The notes: generated by a model not told the origin, from the sequence alone. A stretch of 64,000 nt of DNA from Chryseobacterium arthrosphaerae (GCF_001684965.1 NZ_MAYG01000001.1:3038001-3102000); one strand, 5' to 3'; shown: positions 52,924-62,922, counted from the stretch's first letter. Translations and numbers: made by a program.

Positions 52924-53757
52924 ATGACAACACCAGACATCAAGAAAAACATCATTCCTTATCTTGGGGAAACAGCCCCTTACATTTCTGTACCTGAAAA
53001 TATTATTTTCAATGGCAACAGGCTGGAAACCATGATTTCAGATTACAACTTCAATCATGAAAACTTTTCCAGACTTATTAAGCTTTTATCATCATTGGGA
53101 AGCTGTAACCTGTACAGACTTTTAAATTCTTCCCTGAAAGAACAGATCTATTTTATGGGTGAAAAAGTGAGAATAAGACAGCTTTCTTACAAAAAATCAG
53201 ACTCCGCAACCATTACCTGCGAAAGTTTTCTGGAATCTAAAAGAAAAGGTAAATCATCACTTCTGATGCGGGATAACCATTCAGGAGAACCCCTCTACTC
53301 TTTTGAACTTGACTACCATATCATTGTAAAAGACACCTTTAAACTTTTCTACAGGGATTACTTTAATGATGTTCCTGTAGAGTATTACGAAAATAAACTT
53401 CCTAAAGGCAGGATAATAACGGAAAACGACCATCAGTTTACCATTTTCATAGAGCCTTTCACTCCCAACCAGTGTAAAGGACATTTTGAAAATTATCCTA
53501 TCGTACCTTCTGTTTTTATTATGAACTGCACATTGAGGGAGATTTTCAATTTCCTGGGCCAGAAAGAGTCTTACGAAGTTGACAATCTGGAAGGATATGC
53601 CACCAAAGCCATGCCTACAGGAATAGAATACAGGATCGATGTTTCCCATCAAAAACTTTTAAAGAACCTTCTTTTTTTCAAATGTGAAATAAAGGATCTT
53701 TCCGGCACACCTTACGCAACCATTATCACCAATATCAGGTTCACAGAAAATAAGTAA
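52924..53757 (+). CDS. Hotdog-fold (FabZ/FabA-like) protein
   Basis: 277 residues. The second half carries a FabZ-like segment, CKGHFENYPIVPSVFIMNCT, equivalent to the GHFPxxPVxPGV active-site motif with the catalytic His, and LEGYATKAMPTGIEYRIDV. The N-terminal half (MTTPDIKKNIIPYLGETAPY, YFMGEKVRIRQLSYKKSD) is a second hotdog-like half. Such double hotdog proteins act as dehydratases or thioesterases on acyl carriers; some in this phylum belong to aryl-polyene or surface-lipid pathways. No acyl-carrier gene is adjacent. Ends before a strong terminator. Confidence 0.65.
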   Translation: MTTPDIKKNIIPYLGETAPYISVPENIIFNGNRLETMISDYNFNHENFSRLIKLLSSLGSCNLYRLLNSSLKEQIYFMGEKVRIRQLSYKKSDSATITCESFLESKRKGKSSLLMRDNHSGEPLYSFELDYHIIVKDTFKLFYRDYFNDVPVEYYENKLPKGRIITENDHQFTIFIEPFTPNQCKGHFENYPIVPSVFIMNCTLREIFNFLGQKESYEVDNLEGYATKAMPTGIEYRIDVSHQKLLKNLLFFKCEIKDLSGTPYATIITNIRFTENK

Positions 53758-53764
53758 ATTACGG

Positions 53765-53789
53765 GATCCCTGCCACAACTGCAGGGATC
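53765..53789 (+). terminator. Hairpin terminator
   Basis: GATCCCTGC / GCAGGGATC with loop CACAACT and six following T; 8 bp after the stop of the hotdog-like gene. Confidence 0.85.
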
Positions 53790-53982
53790 TTTTTTAATAG
53801 GAATATCCGAACGTATGACCACAAATTTAAAGTTCAATCCTTTAACAGCATAAAGCAGGAAAGATAAATAAATGAATATTTTTAATGCATCTGTCAATAA
53901 AATAAAGCATCAACCCTAATTTTATCTGTAGGTCAGCACATTTTTTGTAACTTCCGCAATCCAAAACCGTAATTTCAAAATC

Positions 53983-54747
53983 ATGAAAAAGTATCTTTTT
54001 ATTTTCACATTGATCTACATACAGTGTCTTTCCCAGGAGCAGATAAAAGTATCACACGTTTCCCAACATGATAACTTTATTGAAGTAGGTATACATATGG
54101 ACAAACCTACTGATAAATTCAACCTGATCAGATTGGATACACTGACAGTGACCGGCAATCAAAAGAATATATTAAAAGAAAATAAAGAATACCCTTTAAA
54201 CTACGGATATAACAATGGAATGACCTTAGTAAGACGGTATGACATCCCGGAGAAACATTCCAAAAATGTAACGATCAAAGGCGTTATCCAATACTTCACC
54301 CCATCAAAGAGCAACGGCTCGTACATTGATGCCGGAAAACTCAAAAATATAAAACTGAATACGAACCTTGTGAGCAAGGCTTTTACTGACAAATACCCCA
54401 AATTATATTTCAGTATCATTGATTCTGCTGCCATCAATAAAGTTTTTCCTGATCTTAAAGTAAATAATGAAAAGATCGATTTTAAAAGCTATGATATCAT
54501 GTATGCCTACAGAGACGGCAGCCCGCAGAAACTCACTTACTTCATCAATGACAATCCGGATCCCGGATATAATAATATGATATTGGAAGACAGCAAAACA
54601 GGCATTGTTTATAAACTTGTCCGATTGAAACAAAATATGTCTCCTTCTGAAAAAGACCAGATTCATGTGGAACTGATGATTGAAAATGAAAATGCGGTCA
54701 GAAAAATTCCTTTTGAATTAAAAGATATATCGGTCGCCGAAAAATAA
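53983..54747 (+). CDS. Secreted protein of unknown function
   Basis: 254 residues with a signal peptide (MKKYLFIFTLIYIQCLSQ). Mature part is mostly beta: IKVSHVSQHDNFIEVGIHMD near the start and PFELKDISVAEK at the end. Contains no catalytic motif. It looks like a small exported binding protein; no family recognised. Followed 31 bp later by an alpha/beta hydrolase on the same strand. Confidence 0.7.
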   Translation: MKKYLFIFTLIYIQCLSQEQIKVSHVSQHDNFIEVGIHMDKPTDKFNLIRLDTLTVTGNQKNILKENKEYPLNYGYNNGMTLVRRYDIPEKHSKNVTIKGVIQYFTPSKSNGSYIDAGKLKNIKLNTNLVSKAFTDKYPKLYFSIIDSAAINKVFPDLKVNNEKIDFKSYDIMYAYRDGSPQKLTYFINDNPDPGYNNMILEDSKTGIVYKLVRLKQNMSPSEKDQIHVELMIENENAVRKIPFELKDISVAEK

Positions 54748-54778
54748 CAGAATATCAAACCTCACAAAATCATTTCAA

Positions 54779-55555
54779 ATGGAAAAGTACACGCTGTCAT
54801 CAGATGGCCAGAAAATTCATTACAGAGAATCCGGAAAAGGAAACATATCACTTATTTTCGTTCATGGCTGGCTGGGAAATACAGAATGGTGGATTGATCA
54901 GCAAATTTTTTTTGAAGACCGGTATCATGTGGTTTCAATGGATCTCGCAGGGCATGGAAAATCCGGTACCACAAGAGAAAACTGGACCAGTGAAGGTTAT
55001 GCAGATGATATTAAAGCGGTAGCAGATGATATTCAGTCTTCAGAAATCATATTGGTAGGGCACTCTATGTCCGGAGCTTATGTACTGGAAGCTGCTTTAA
55101 AGATTCCGGCCACTAAAGCTATTGTACTGGTGGATACTTTAAAAAACCTGGGCGAAGTTTATACGGAAGAGCAGGTTGAAGAAGTTTTGTCTGCCTATCG
55201 CTCTGACTTTAAAAACACTGTGGAAAACTACCTTCCCCAATTTCTGTTTGCAGAAAAAACGCCTCCTCAGGTAAAGGAAAGGATACAGTCTGAATTTCTT
55301 CAAAACGCACCTGAAATAGCTGTAGATCTTCTCAGCCCTTTATACAAAACAGACTCCGGAAAGATTGCAGATCAGATCCGGGTTCCGGTAGTGGCAGTCA
55401 ATTCCGATGCATCTCCCACTCACCTTGAAAATAACCGCAAGCACCTGAAAAACTACGATTATGTGACTATTACAGATGTTGGACATTATCCTATGCTTGA
55501 AAAACCCCGGGAATTTAATCTTATCCTTGATAAAGTTATTAAAAGCCTGATCTAA
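54779..55555 (+). CDS. Alpha/beta hydrolase
   Basis: 258 residues, no signal peptide. Full serine-hydrolase set: oxyanion HGWLGN, strand MDLAGHGKSG, nucleophile VGHSMSGAY (Ser), acid in VNSDASPTH and catalytic His in VTDVGHYPML-like ITDVGHYP. Close in layout to haloperoxidase/esterase-type cytoplasmic hydrolases. It is followed 12 bp later by a DUF2200 gene. Confidence 0.88.
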   Translation: MEKYTLSSDGQKIHYRESGKGNISLIFVHGWLGNTEWWIDQQIFFEDRYHVVSMDLAGHGKSGTTRENWTSEGYADDIKAVADDIQSSEIILVGHSMSGAYVLEAALKIPATKAIVLVDTLKNLGEVYTEEQVEEVLSAYRSDFKNTVENYLPQFLFAEKTPPQVKERIQSEFLQNAPEIAVDLLSPLYKTDSGKIADQIRVPVVAVNSDASPTHLENNRKHLKNYDYVTITDVGHYPMLEKPREFNLILDKVIKSLI

Positions 55556-55567
55556 AACCACACAGCC

Positions 55568-55918
55568 ATGCAAAATACCAGGATATTCACCACAGCATTC
55601 GCAAGCGTTTATCCCCATTATATTCAAAAAGCAGAAAAGAAGGGACGCACAAAATCAGAAGTTGATGAAATCATCTGCTGGCTGACCGGCTATGATGAAA
55701 AAGAACTTCAGGAACAGCTTGATAAAAGAAATGATTTTAAAACTTTCTTTGAGCAGGCACCGCAAATCAATCCTAATGTTTCACTCATCAAAGGGGTAAT
55801 TTGCGGGTATCGTATAGAAGAAATAGAGGATGAACTGATGCGGAATATCCGCTATCTGGATAAGCTGATTGATGAGCTGGCTAAAGGAAAACAGATGGAG
55901 AAGATATTGAGGAAATAA
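55568..55918 (+). CDS. DUF2200 family protein
   Basis: 116 residues; [40 protein letters not shown] and [20 protein letters not shown] are diagnostic of DUF2200 (UPF-type proteins found in many Bacteroidota and Firmicutes). All helical, cytoplasmic, function unknown. Probably in one transcript with the hydrolase upstream and the ATP-grasp gene downstream. Confidence 0.92.
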   Translation: MQNTRIFTTAFASVYPHYIQKAEKKGRTKSEVDEIICWLTGYDEKELQEQLDKRNDFKTFFEQAPQINPNVSLIKGVICGYRIEEIEDELMRNIRYLDKLIDELAKGKQMEKILRK

Positions 55919-55940
55919 TACTTAATTACTGAACTTTAGC

Positions 55941-56681
55941 ATGATTAAAAAAGCTTACATTCATGAATATGGCAATAGAAAACTAGAACCGGAACATCAG
56001 GATGTGATTGATGTACTCGAAAAGAGATGCATAAACTATGAACTTTTCACAGACAAAAAAATTTCAAGAAATCAGCTAATTATCGACAATACAACATTTA
56101 TTGCGGGAGATCATTCTGTCTTTGCTTATATTTTCAAAAAATACAGACTGGCACCTCCCGCAGACTGCTACCCAAAAGCTCTTCAAAATTATTTGAAAAG
56201 AGATATCCGGGAAACAACAATACATAACATTTCCAACAGTTTTGACGGAAATATTCCATATATTTTTGTAAAACCTAAATTAAAAACTAAACTTTTCACA
56301 GGGTTTACAATAGAATCACCGCTTGATCTTTATCGTCTGATGGAATTTCCAGGAAATACAGAGCTCTACTATTCCCCCATTGTCAATTGGAAAGCAGAAT
56401 ACAGGGTATTTGTAAACAATTCAAAAATCGTAGGGATCAAGAAATATAATGGTGAGGAAGGATATGAACCGGATATGACCGTTGTACAAAATGCAGTGAA
56501 CGATCTTGAGAATTCAGAAGAACGTACTAAAGCTTATGGGATAGATTTTGGAATCTTGTCCACAGGAGAAACCGCACTGGTAGAATGGAACGATGGCTAC
56601 GCACTGGGATCTTATGGCCTTGATAAGGAAATTTATACCGATTTATTATTAGCAAGATGGTGTGAAATTATCAACGGTTAA
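55941..56681 (+). CDS. ATP-grasp domain protein (DUF4343-like)
   Basis: 246 residues. A preATP-grasp N-terminal part (YIHEYGNRKLEPEHQDVIDV), then PYIFVKPKLKTKLFTGFTIE, EYRVFVNNSKIVGIKKYNGE and ALVEWNDGYALGSYGLD near the end, which give ATP-binding and metal residues (the acidic-Asn pair VEWND). ATP-grasp enzymes ligate carboxylates to amines or thiols; the substrate cannot be read here. Full length for the small family form. Confidence 0.85.
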   Translation: MIKKAYIHEYGNRKLEPEHQDVIDVLEKRCINYELFTDKKISRNQLIIDNTTFIAGDHSVFAYIFKKYRLAPPADCYPKALQNYLKRDIRETTIHNISNSFDGNIPYIFVKPKLKTKLFTGFTIESPLDLYRLMEFPGNTELYYSPIVNWKAEYRVFVNNSKIVGIKKYNGEEGYEPDMTVVQNAVNDLENSEERTKAYGIDFGILSTGETALVEWNDGYALGSYGLDKEIYTDLLLARWCEIING

Positions 56682-56699
56682 TCATTATTACCAAAAAAA

Positions 56700-56729
56700 T
56701 TGGGCTTTTTAGATTTTTATGTATTTTTG
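56700..56729 (+). promoter_or_regulatory. Bacteroidota-type promoter (TTG-N19-TATTTTTG)
   Basis: TTG at 56700-56702, a 19-bp spacer and TATTTTTG at 56722-56729 match the -33/-7 consensus with the ideal spacing. It would drive the sorting-domain protein at 56869 with a leader of about 135 nt. Confidence 0.75.
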
Positions 56730-56868
56730 CAAAACACAAATAAAAAAATTAACAAACTTTCTATTTTTCACATACCATTTTTCAACAATAAACAACATGT
56801 AAGGTCTTAAGAAGAAAGACAACGACCTAACATACTCAAATAATTAATAAAAACTAATAACAACTCAG

Positions 56869-58305
56869 ATGGACAAGAAAAAATTATCTTGTATTTTCCT
56901 TTTTGTAAATTTTTGTATGGCTTTTGGACAATGGCAAAACCTTAATCTCAATCAAAATGTTTTATCTACATTTAAAGTAGGAGACATAGAAATTGCAGGA
57001 ACCTCCACAGGCATTTTTTACAAAAATCAAAATGCAGCAACCTGGACACAGGCCTCAGGAATTACCAACAAAGCCATAAGCTTTGATTCTTACAACAATA
57101 CCATTTATGCTTCAAGCTATGAAAATCTCTATAAATCTGTAGATAATGGTATGAACTGGACTCCTTTAAACACAGTATATACCGTAGCAGATATTAATGC
57201 AGTAGCCGTAGCAGATGCTGATAACTTAATTGCAGGAGTAAAAGGGTGGGGAATTAGATTTTCAGTTAATGGTGGCACCGAATGGTGGGGATCAGACTCG
57301 AGCTGGCAGAGTAAGGTAACATCAATTATAAAATTAAAAGACGGATATTTTTCATCTTATTCATCAGTCGGACAGCTACAACGTTCTACAAACCTGGGAC
57401 ATCAGTGGTATACCCCACAAGGAAATGGTATCAAGATAGGATTAAGCAGTACTTATCAGGATATCAATACATTAGCTTCACTTAATGATTCAACATTGAT
57501 TGCAGGCACTAAAAACATATCATGGACGCAGGGTGATGGTGTATATTTTTCCAACGATAATGGTGAAAATTTTACAAAAAAAATTAACGGTTTAACAACG
57601 ACAGCAATCAACTCACTTGCAACAACTGGTAATCTAATCTTCGCAGGGACAAGTGGCGGCGGAGTATTTTACTCAAATAATGAAGGAAATAACTGGACAA
57701 GTCTTAATATGGGACTTACCAATATGGAAGTTACGCGCGTTTATACAAATGAATCATTTTTATATGCATGTACCCCAACAGGAATTTTTAGAATTGATAT
57801 ATGCAGCCTTCTTCAGGGAACATCCAGAATATTTTCTACTGCCAATATTACGGCCGTAAATTCTAAATTGCTACAAGCTAATCTTGGCGGAAAGAACTAT
57901 ACATGGTTTAAAAACGGCCAAATCATTCCAGGTGCCAATTCCAGCAGCTATACTGCCACAGAAAGTGGTCAGTATAAAGTTGTTATTAATTATTCCGATA
58001 CTTGTGCAGATAATTCAAACATGGTCAACCTAACTGTTCAAACATTAGCAGCTATTGAAAGTAATTATGATCATAAAAATGTAAGAATCTACCCCAACCC
58101 CGGGCAGAATTTCATAAAAATTAAAACTCAGAAGTACCACCATGTCGATTATAGAATTTTTGATCTTACAGGAAAATTAATCCTTACAGGAAACACCAGA
58201 ACAGAGGATCAGATTAATATACAAAGCTTAACAGCTGGAAATTACATCATCAGAATCAAAGATGGAAACCAAAAAGAAGAATCCATAAAATTTGTAAAAA
58301 AATAA
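56869..58305 (+). CDS. Secreted BNR-type beta-propeller with type IX sorting domain
   Basis: 478 residues with a signal peptide (MDKKKLSCIFLFVNFCMAFG). Residues 20-310 contain repeated 'SNDNGENFT' and 'VDNGMNWTPL' strands, the Asp-box pattern of sialidase/BNR-like propellers; an Ig-like linker (NYTWFKNGQIIPGANSSSYT) follows, then the T9SS sorting domain (RIYPNPGQNFIKI, GNYIIRIKDGNQKEESIKF). The enzyme residues of sialidases are not visible, so it is more likely a binding or structural exoprotein. Confidence 0.9.
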   Translation: MDKKKLSCIFLFVNFCMAFGQWQNLNLNQNVLSTFKVGDIEIAGTSTGIFYKNQNAATWTQASGITNKAISFDSYNNTIYASSYENLYKSVDNGMNWTPLNTVYTVADINAVAVADADNLIAGVKGWGIRFSVNGGTEWWGSDSSWQSKVTSIIKLKDGYFSSYSSVGQLQRSTNLGHQWYTPQGNGIKIGLSSTYQDINTLASLNDSTLIAGTKNISWTQGDGVYFSNDNGENFTKKINGLTTTAINSLATTGNLIFAGTSGGGVFYSNNEGNNWTSLNMGLTNMEVTRVYTNESFLYACTPTGIFRIDICSLLQGTSRIFSTANITAVNSKLLQANLGGKNYTWFKNGQIIPGANSSSYTATESGQYKVVINYSDTCADNSNMVNLTVQTLAAIESNYDHKNVRIYPNPGQNFIKIKTQKYHHVDYRIFDLTGKLILTGNTRTEDQINIQSLTAGNYIIRIKDGNQKEESIKFVKK

Positions 58306-58326
58306 TCGTTTTATAAGCGATATAGA

Positions 58327-58352
58327 AGAGACTGTCTGAAATGACGGTCTCT
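58327..58352 (+). terminator. Hairpin terminator
   Basis: AGAGACTGTC / GACGGTCTCT (one G-T pair) with a 6-nt loop and seven T; 21 bp after the stop of the propeller gene. Confidence 0.8.
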
Positions 58353-58483
58353 TTTTTTATTTAAATTCGCCACAAAATGCTTCCCCATTTCAAAAAACTT
58401 CCCGAAATTAGCAACCTGTGCGTTAAATACTATTCAATGAAATAAAAATTTAAATTACAACATACAGCAAAACTTAGTATAAG

Positions 58484-58606
58484 TTTTCTTCGGGGCAGGG
58501 TGAAATTCCCTACCGGCGGTTACAGTCCGCGACTCCTTTCTTACGGAAAGGACTGATCTGGTGAAATTCCGGAACCGACAGTTAAAGTCTGGATGGGAGA
58601 AGAAAA
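58484..58606 (+). ncRNA. FMN riboswitch (RFN element)
   Basis: All conserved parts of the FMN aptamer are visible in order: P1 arm TTTTCTTC, GGGGCAGGGTGAAATTCCC, TACCGGCGG, CAGTCCGCGACTC, a variable arm, CTGGTGAAATTCCGGAACCG, ACAGTTAAAGTCTGGATGGG and the closing P1 arm GAAGAAAA. It sits 95 nt upstream of ribB. The intervening sequence shows no clear terminator, so control may be at translation or through a longer fold. Binding FMN would switch off ribB. Confidence 0.97.
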
Positions 58607-58700
58607 TGAGATGATCAGTAAGATTCCTTATGGGCTCTTATTGTGTCGTATTTCATTTCCATGTACCGAAGAGTATTTTAACTTTTAAAAGTAAAATAAC

Positions 58701-59348
58701 ATGGAAAAATTATTAGAACAATTCGGAGTTACCTCCAGAGAACGTGTAGAAAAAGCACTTCAAACATTACAAAAGGGAAAAGGTATTCTTTTAGTAGATG
58801 ATGAAAACCGTGAAAACGAAGGTGACATCATTTTTCCCGCTTCCACTATTACAGAACAGGACATGGCACTTTTGATCCGTGAATGCAGCGGTATCGTATG
58901 CCTGTGTATTTCCGAGGAGAAAAGCAGGCACCTTAATCTGCGCCCGATGGTGGAAAATAACAATTCGAAAAATCAGACCGCATTTACCATTTCTATAGAA
59001 GCCAGAGAAGGAGTAGAATCCGGAGTTTCAGCAAAAGACAGGGTAACAACCATCAGAACGGCTGTAGCTCCCGATGCTCAGGCAGAGCATATTGCAAGCC
59101 CCGGACACGTTTTCCCTCTGATTGCTAAAAAAGACGGTGTCTTCGAAAGACGTGGCCATACGGAAGGCAGTGTTGATCTTGTAAAAATGGCCAATCTGGG
59201 TGATGATGCCGTACTGTGTGAACTGACGAATGAAGACGGTTCTATGGCAAGACTTCCGGAAATCGTAGACTTTGCTCTCAGAAAAGGGATGAGCGTGGTC
59301 ACAATTGAAGACATCTACGCTTACCGTAAAATGATCCTCAGCAACTAA
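58701..59348 (+). CDS. ribB: 3,4-dihydroxy-2-butanone-4-phosphate synthase
   Basis: 215 residues, the stand-alone RibB form. Conserved: [19 protein letters not shown] (metal and substrate ligands), [67 protein letters not shown] and the C-terminal [11 protein letters not shown]. It converts ribulose 5-phosphate to the C4 unit of riboflavin. Control by the upstream FMN riboswitch is clear. A terminator follows. The other rib genes are not in the window. Confidence 0.97.
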   Translation: MEKLLEQFGVTSRERVEKALQTLQKGKGILLVDDENRENEGDIIFPASTITEQDMALLIRECSGIVCLCISEEKSRHLNLRPMVENNNSKNQTAFTISIEAREGVESGVSAKDRVTTIRTAVAPDAQAEHIASPGHVFPLIAKKDGVFERRGHTEGSVDLVKMANLGDDAVLCELTNEDGSMARLPEIVDFALRKGMSVVTIEDIYAYRKMILSN

Positions 59349-59371
59349 ACATACTTTATTTAACGCACAGG

Positions 59372-59400
59372 GCAGCCGTTTGATTCGATCAGACGGCTGC
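59372..59400 (+). terminator. ribB terminator
   Basis: GCAGCCGTTTGAT / ATCAGACGGCTGC (one G-T pair) with a 3-nt loop; 24 bp after the ribB stop, followed by TTGTATTT. Confidence 0.85.
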
Positions 59401-59481
59401 TTGTATTTAAATATTTAATTAAAAACAAGTTAAATGAAAATTGAATTCTGTTTTTATTTAACTTTAACAAAAAAATTGACT

Positions 59482-60480
59482 ATGAAAAAATCACTACTTA
59501 TTCTACTGGGAACCTCAGCGGTTCTTTCAGCGCAGATTACCCTTACCAAAGCTTCTCACGATCCTGTAATAGGAGATGTAGTAAATAATAATCTGGTAAC
59601 AGGAACTGTAGACAACTCTGCAACAGGAGCCAATGCAACATTCTCGAATGGAAGCTTAACCATGGGCGCTGCATCACAAACTACTTATTCAACACCTACT
59701 TCTGCCGAGATAACAACGTTTCCGGGGTCTACTATTAAAATGGCAGACGGAACAACAACGATCTATTACAAAGCATCAACAACCAAACTGGAAATCACAG
59801 GAATTGTTAATCCACAGGCTACGTTGAACTTTAGTGTAGACAATGGCACTTATAATAATTACCCGACAACCTTCGGACCTGCTCAAAATGATACTGCTAA
59901 AGGAACCTTTACTTCATCCGTTGCCAACGGTTTGTTCAGCGGAACATTAGCTACCCAGGCTGACGCATACGGAACATTGATTCTGGGTAACCACACTTAC
60001 AGCAATGTTCTCAGGGTGAAGTATACGCAGAATTTTAATCTGTATGCATCATTTGATATTACATACGCCAATCCGATCGGAACAGTGACCAATACAGCCT
60101 ACGCCTATTATGACACCTCTCACAGATATGCATTACTCAGCACCACAAATGGAAACATCAGTGTTCCGTTACTGGGAATCAACCAGTCTACTTCAAGCGC
60201 TCAGGCTTTAAGCGAAACATTCCTGGCCACCAGAGATGTGATGAAAAAAACAAATCTTACCGTTTATCCTAATCCGGCCCGGGATTTCATCGGTTTTAAA
60301 GGAGATATGGAAAATTTTTCCACAGCGAAAATCTACAGTCTGGATGGAAAACTGATCAAAACTTCAGATATAAAATCGGGAAATATTCAGATCTCAGATC
60401 TTCCGCCGGCTTCTTATTTTATTGAAGTCAGTGGTAAGAATGCTGAAACGAAACAGAATACAAAATTCATTAAGAAGTAA
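59482..60480 (+). CDS. Secreted type IX sorting-domain protein of unknown function
   Basis: 332 residues from ATG 59482 (signal peptide MKKSLLILLGTSAVLSAQ); ATG 59434 is in frame but precedes the signal with unrelated residues. The mature part is threonine/asparagine-rich and beta-structured (TTIYYKASTTKLEITGIVNP), with no catalytic motif, then the sorting domain (TVYPNPARDFIGFKG, YFIEVSGKNAETKQNTKFI). Probably a surface or secreted structural protein. Ends before a hairpin terminator. Confidence 0.88.
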   Translation: MKKSLLILLGTSAVLSAQITLTKASHDPVIGDVVNNNLVTGTVDNSATGANATFSNGSLTMGAASQTTYSTPTSAEITTFPGSTIKMADGTTTIYYKASTTKLEITGIVNPQATLNFSVDNGTYNNYPTTFGPAQNDTAKGTFTSSVANGLFSGTLATQADAYGTLILGNHTYSNVLRVKYTQNFNLYASFDITYANPIGTVTNTAYAYYDTSHRYALLSTTNGNISVPLLGINQSTSSAQALSETFLATRDVMKKTNLTVYPNPARDFIGFKGDMENFSTAKIYSLDGKLIKTSDIKSGNIQISDLPPASYFIEVSGKNAETKQNTKFIKK

Positions 60481-60487
60481 TAAAAAA

Positions 60488-60518
60488 ATCCCGTTCAATG
60501 CTGAACGGGATTTTTTTT
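60488..60518. terminator. Hairpin terminator
   Basis: ATCCCGTTCA / TGAACGGGAT with a 4-nt ATGC loop and eight T, right after the stop of the sorting-domain gene; A-run upstream makes it bidirectional. Confidence 0.9.
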
Positions 60519-60530
60519 GGAAAGGAAGCC

Positions 60531-60677
60531 GGAGGATGGAAGCTGGAAGTTCTTCCGGTCTGAAGAGCTCTTTAACCCGATTTTTATCAATATCGAATTT
60601 TATCACAATCAATTATGACAACCTCCGGAAGTATCCCGACAAACAGAAACTTCCTGCTCCCTGCTTCCATCCTATCC
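60531..60677. repeat. Nested inverted repeat between convergent genes
   Basis: GGATGGAAGC (60534) pairs with GCTTCCATCC (60663), GGAAGTT (60545) with AACTTCC (60648), and CTTCCGG (60553) with CCGGAAG (60625). Three paired blocks in nested order give a large imperfect palindrome of about 147 bp with an AT-rich centre. Confidence 0.55.
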
Positions 60678-62762
60678 CTAAAAGGTGGCTGCCGGTGCCG
60701 TCTCATTATTAAGCTTTCTTTGAATCTCCGTCTTTTTCCCTTTGGAGAAATCATAGCTGAGCCCGAGCACAAACATTGATTTATTATTCATAATCTGTGT
60801 ATGAACCCTGTAATCTACCAGACTTTCCTGTAAACTCTTTGTTTTATATTCAGAAGGCATTCCGATCCAGTACATTCCTGTAGAAAACGTCCAGTTTTTA
60901 TGTTTATAGCTTATAAAAATATTGTTCTGGTTTTCATTTGTATTAAGGAAGGCTCCACTAAGGCTATACGTAGGAATATTAAACTGATACTGCATTGAAA
61001 AAGCTTTATATTCTGAAGACAGGACAAAGTAATTTCCCCAATAGCTGTTTTTAATCAACGCTCCTGTGCTTGTTTTTACGGTTTCAGCTGTAGGTACTAT
61101 AACTGCTTTTATAACCAGAAGGCTGTTCCCGAAAGGTTTGTATGAACCTGTCAACTGTACACCATACCTCTGTCCGTTTTTCCCATTCTCATAAGTGAGT
61201 GCATACCCTCCCAAAACATGATCCTGAACGTAATACTGATTGATCACCCGGTCTGTATAGCGGTAAAACAAGGCTGCATTAAAATCAAAATATTTATTGT
61301 TAAAAGAATAGATCAGATTATTCGAAAAAACCTGCTGAGATTCAAGCAAAGGATTTCCCCGCTGTACGATATTGGGAGCCAGCTGTATTACATTACTGCT
61401 CAGCGCATTACTTTGCGGACTCACCGGAGTATAACTTCCTGTAAAACGTAGGTTCTGATTATTTTTCAACTGATATCCTAAAACAACCTTTGGGGTAAAC
61501 GTCCATTCATCAAAAGTATTTTCAGCACTTTTATTGTGGATATTGGTAAGCCCAGCTCCAAGACGATAACTGAATTTCTCTATTTTTCCGGAAAATTCTG
61601 TATAAAAATATTGTTCCAGATAGTTGACGGTATATTGGGAATATCCGGCAAGATTATTCAGATCATTGGAAATGGAAGATCCTGAAATCCTGTATCCGGA
61701 TGAAAGCTTTCCTGCCTTAAAATCATGGGTATGGGCAAGTTCTCCCACGACACTGGTCTGTTTTGCTTTCAGAGTCATGTCATTATCATATACGGAAAGC
61801 CCTGAGGCTATGATCCATTCCTGAGCTGTTTCGGAAGTATTGGTCGTATAATGAGAACCTACAACATTAATGCTCAGCTCATCCTTATCACCTATTTTTT
61901 TCGAATAATAAAGGTCAAGCTTGGGAATCACGTAATCCGAGCCGTTATTTTTAAACATTCCGTGCTCTTCATTGGATGCATTTTCTGAAAAAATACTTTG
62001 TCCTGTTCCTTTTGAAAATCTGCTGAAAATGGCCATATTCAATTTTGCCTGGAAAGAATAGTTATCAGGCACCATCCTGGTATAGCGTAATGCCACATTC
62101 TGGAAAGTATATCCGAAATGATCTTTTCTGTTTTCATCTGAACGGTAATGTTTTCCTCCCAGCTGATAATCATACGTACTATTAACTCTCCTGTCATTAT
62201 AATCCCTTACGTTGATGGAATATTCAAGACCGAAATCATTTTTTCCTTTTGTATAGCCGGCATAGGCTGAGCCGTTCACAAATCCCGTATTCAAAGCAGA
62301 GAAGACTTCGGTTCCGGATACATATCCTGTCTCCGCAGATTTTGTCACAATATTCACCACCGTATCTGCCAGGGTTGCCCATCTTGCAGGCGGAATATCA
62401 TAATACTCCACTTTCACCACTTCCTGAGGAGCCACACTCCGGATCTGCAGGTCTGTAGCTTCAATTCCATTGATCAGGAAAAGTGTAGTTCCTCCTTTTG
62501 TACTGGTAATTGTATTACCGATCGGGTCAAGCTGTAATTCGGGAAGAGTTTTCAGCAGATCTTTTGCATAGCGGGCTTTTTCCAGGGCTTCTTTATCAAA
62601 GGTGTAGACAGCCTTATCCGCCAATTGCTTTTTACGCTGTGATTTTAAAATAACTTCCTGAATCTCTTTGGGTGTTGCAACCTCTGCGGTATCTTTTTCT
62701 GCTTCCTGAGAAAAGGCAAAGGTTCCCCAAAGAAGGAACAGGGTATATATCGTTTTTTTCAT
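60678..62762 (-). CDS. TonB-dependent receptor-like outer-membrane protein
   Basis: 694 residues with a signal peptide (start MKKTIYTLFLLWGTFAFS). A plug-like domain begins IQEVILKSQRKKQLADKAVY, with LLKTLPELQLDPIGNTI and KVEYYDIPPARWATLADTVV, and no carboxypeptidase-like N-terminal extension. The remaining 500 residues alternate in beta-barrel strands, e.g. FGLEYSINVRDYNDRR, FTPKVVLGYQLKNNQNLRFT, ending with a TPAATF-like tail rather than a standard terminal aromatic. It resembles the OMP beta-barrel group without a SusD partner; ligand unknown. Confidence 0.85.
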   Translation of the reverse strand: MKKTIYTLFLLWGTFAFSQEAEKDTAEVATPKEIQEVILKSQRKKQLADKAVYTFDKEALEKARYAKDLLKTLPELQLDPIGNTITSTKGGTTLFLINGIEATDLQIRSVAPQEVVKVEYYDIPPARWATLADTVVNIVTKSAETGYVSGTEVFSALNTGFVNGSAYAGYTKGKNDFGLEYSINVRDYNDRRVNSTYDYQLGGKHYRSDENRKDHFGYTFQNVALRYTRMVPDNYSFQAKLNMAIFSRFSKGTGQSIFSENASNEEHGMFKNNGSDYVIPKLDLYYSKKIGDKDELSINVVGSHYTTNTSETAQEWIIASGLSVYDNDMTLKAKQTSVVGELAHTHDFKAGKLSSGYRISGSSISNDLNNLAGYSQYTVNYLEQYFYTEFSGKIEKFSYRLGAGLTNIHNKSAENTFDEWTFTPKVVLGYQLKNNQNLRFTGSYTPVSPQSNALSSNVIQLAPNIVQRGNPLLESQQVFSNNLIYSFNNKYFDFNAALFYRYTDRVINQYYVQDHVLGGYALTYENGKNGQRYGVQLTGSYKPFGNSLLVIKAVIVPTAETVKTSTGALIKNSYWGNYFVLSSEYKAFSMQYQFNIPTYSLSGAFLNTNENQNNIFISYKHKNWTFSTGMYWIGMPSEYKTKSLQESLVDYRVHTQIMNNKSMFVLGLSYDFSKGKKTEIQRKLNNETAPAATF

Positions 62763-62922
62763 GTCAAATAATGAACTTATACTCTTAGGACAATTGATCT
62801 TTCACAGATATTACATTGGCAAACATTAGCCTTGAATGAATTTTTTTTAATAAAATTTTATTATTATGTTAAATTCAGCCCGCTTTTTGCTGTTTTTTTG
62901 AAACATCACAAAATATAAAGTC

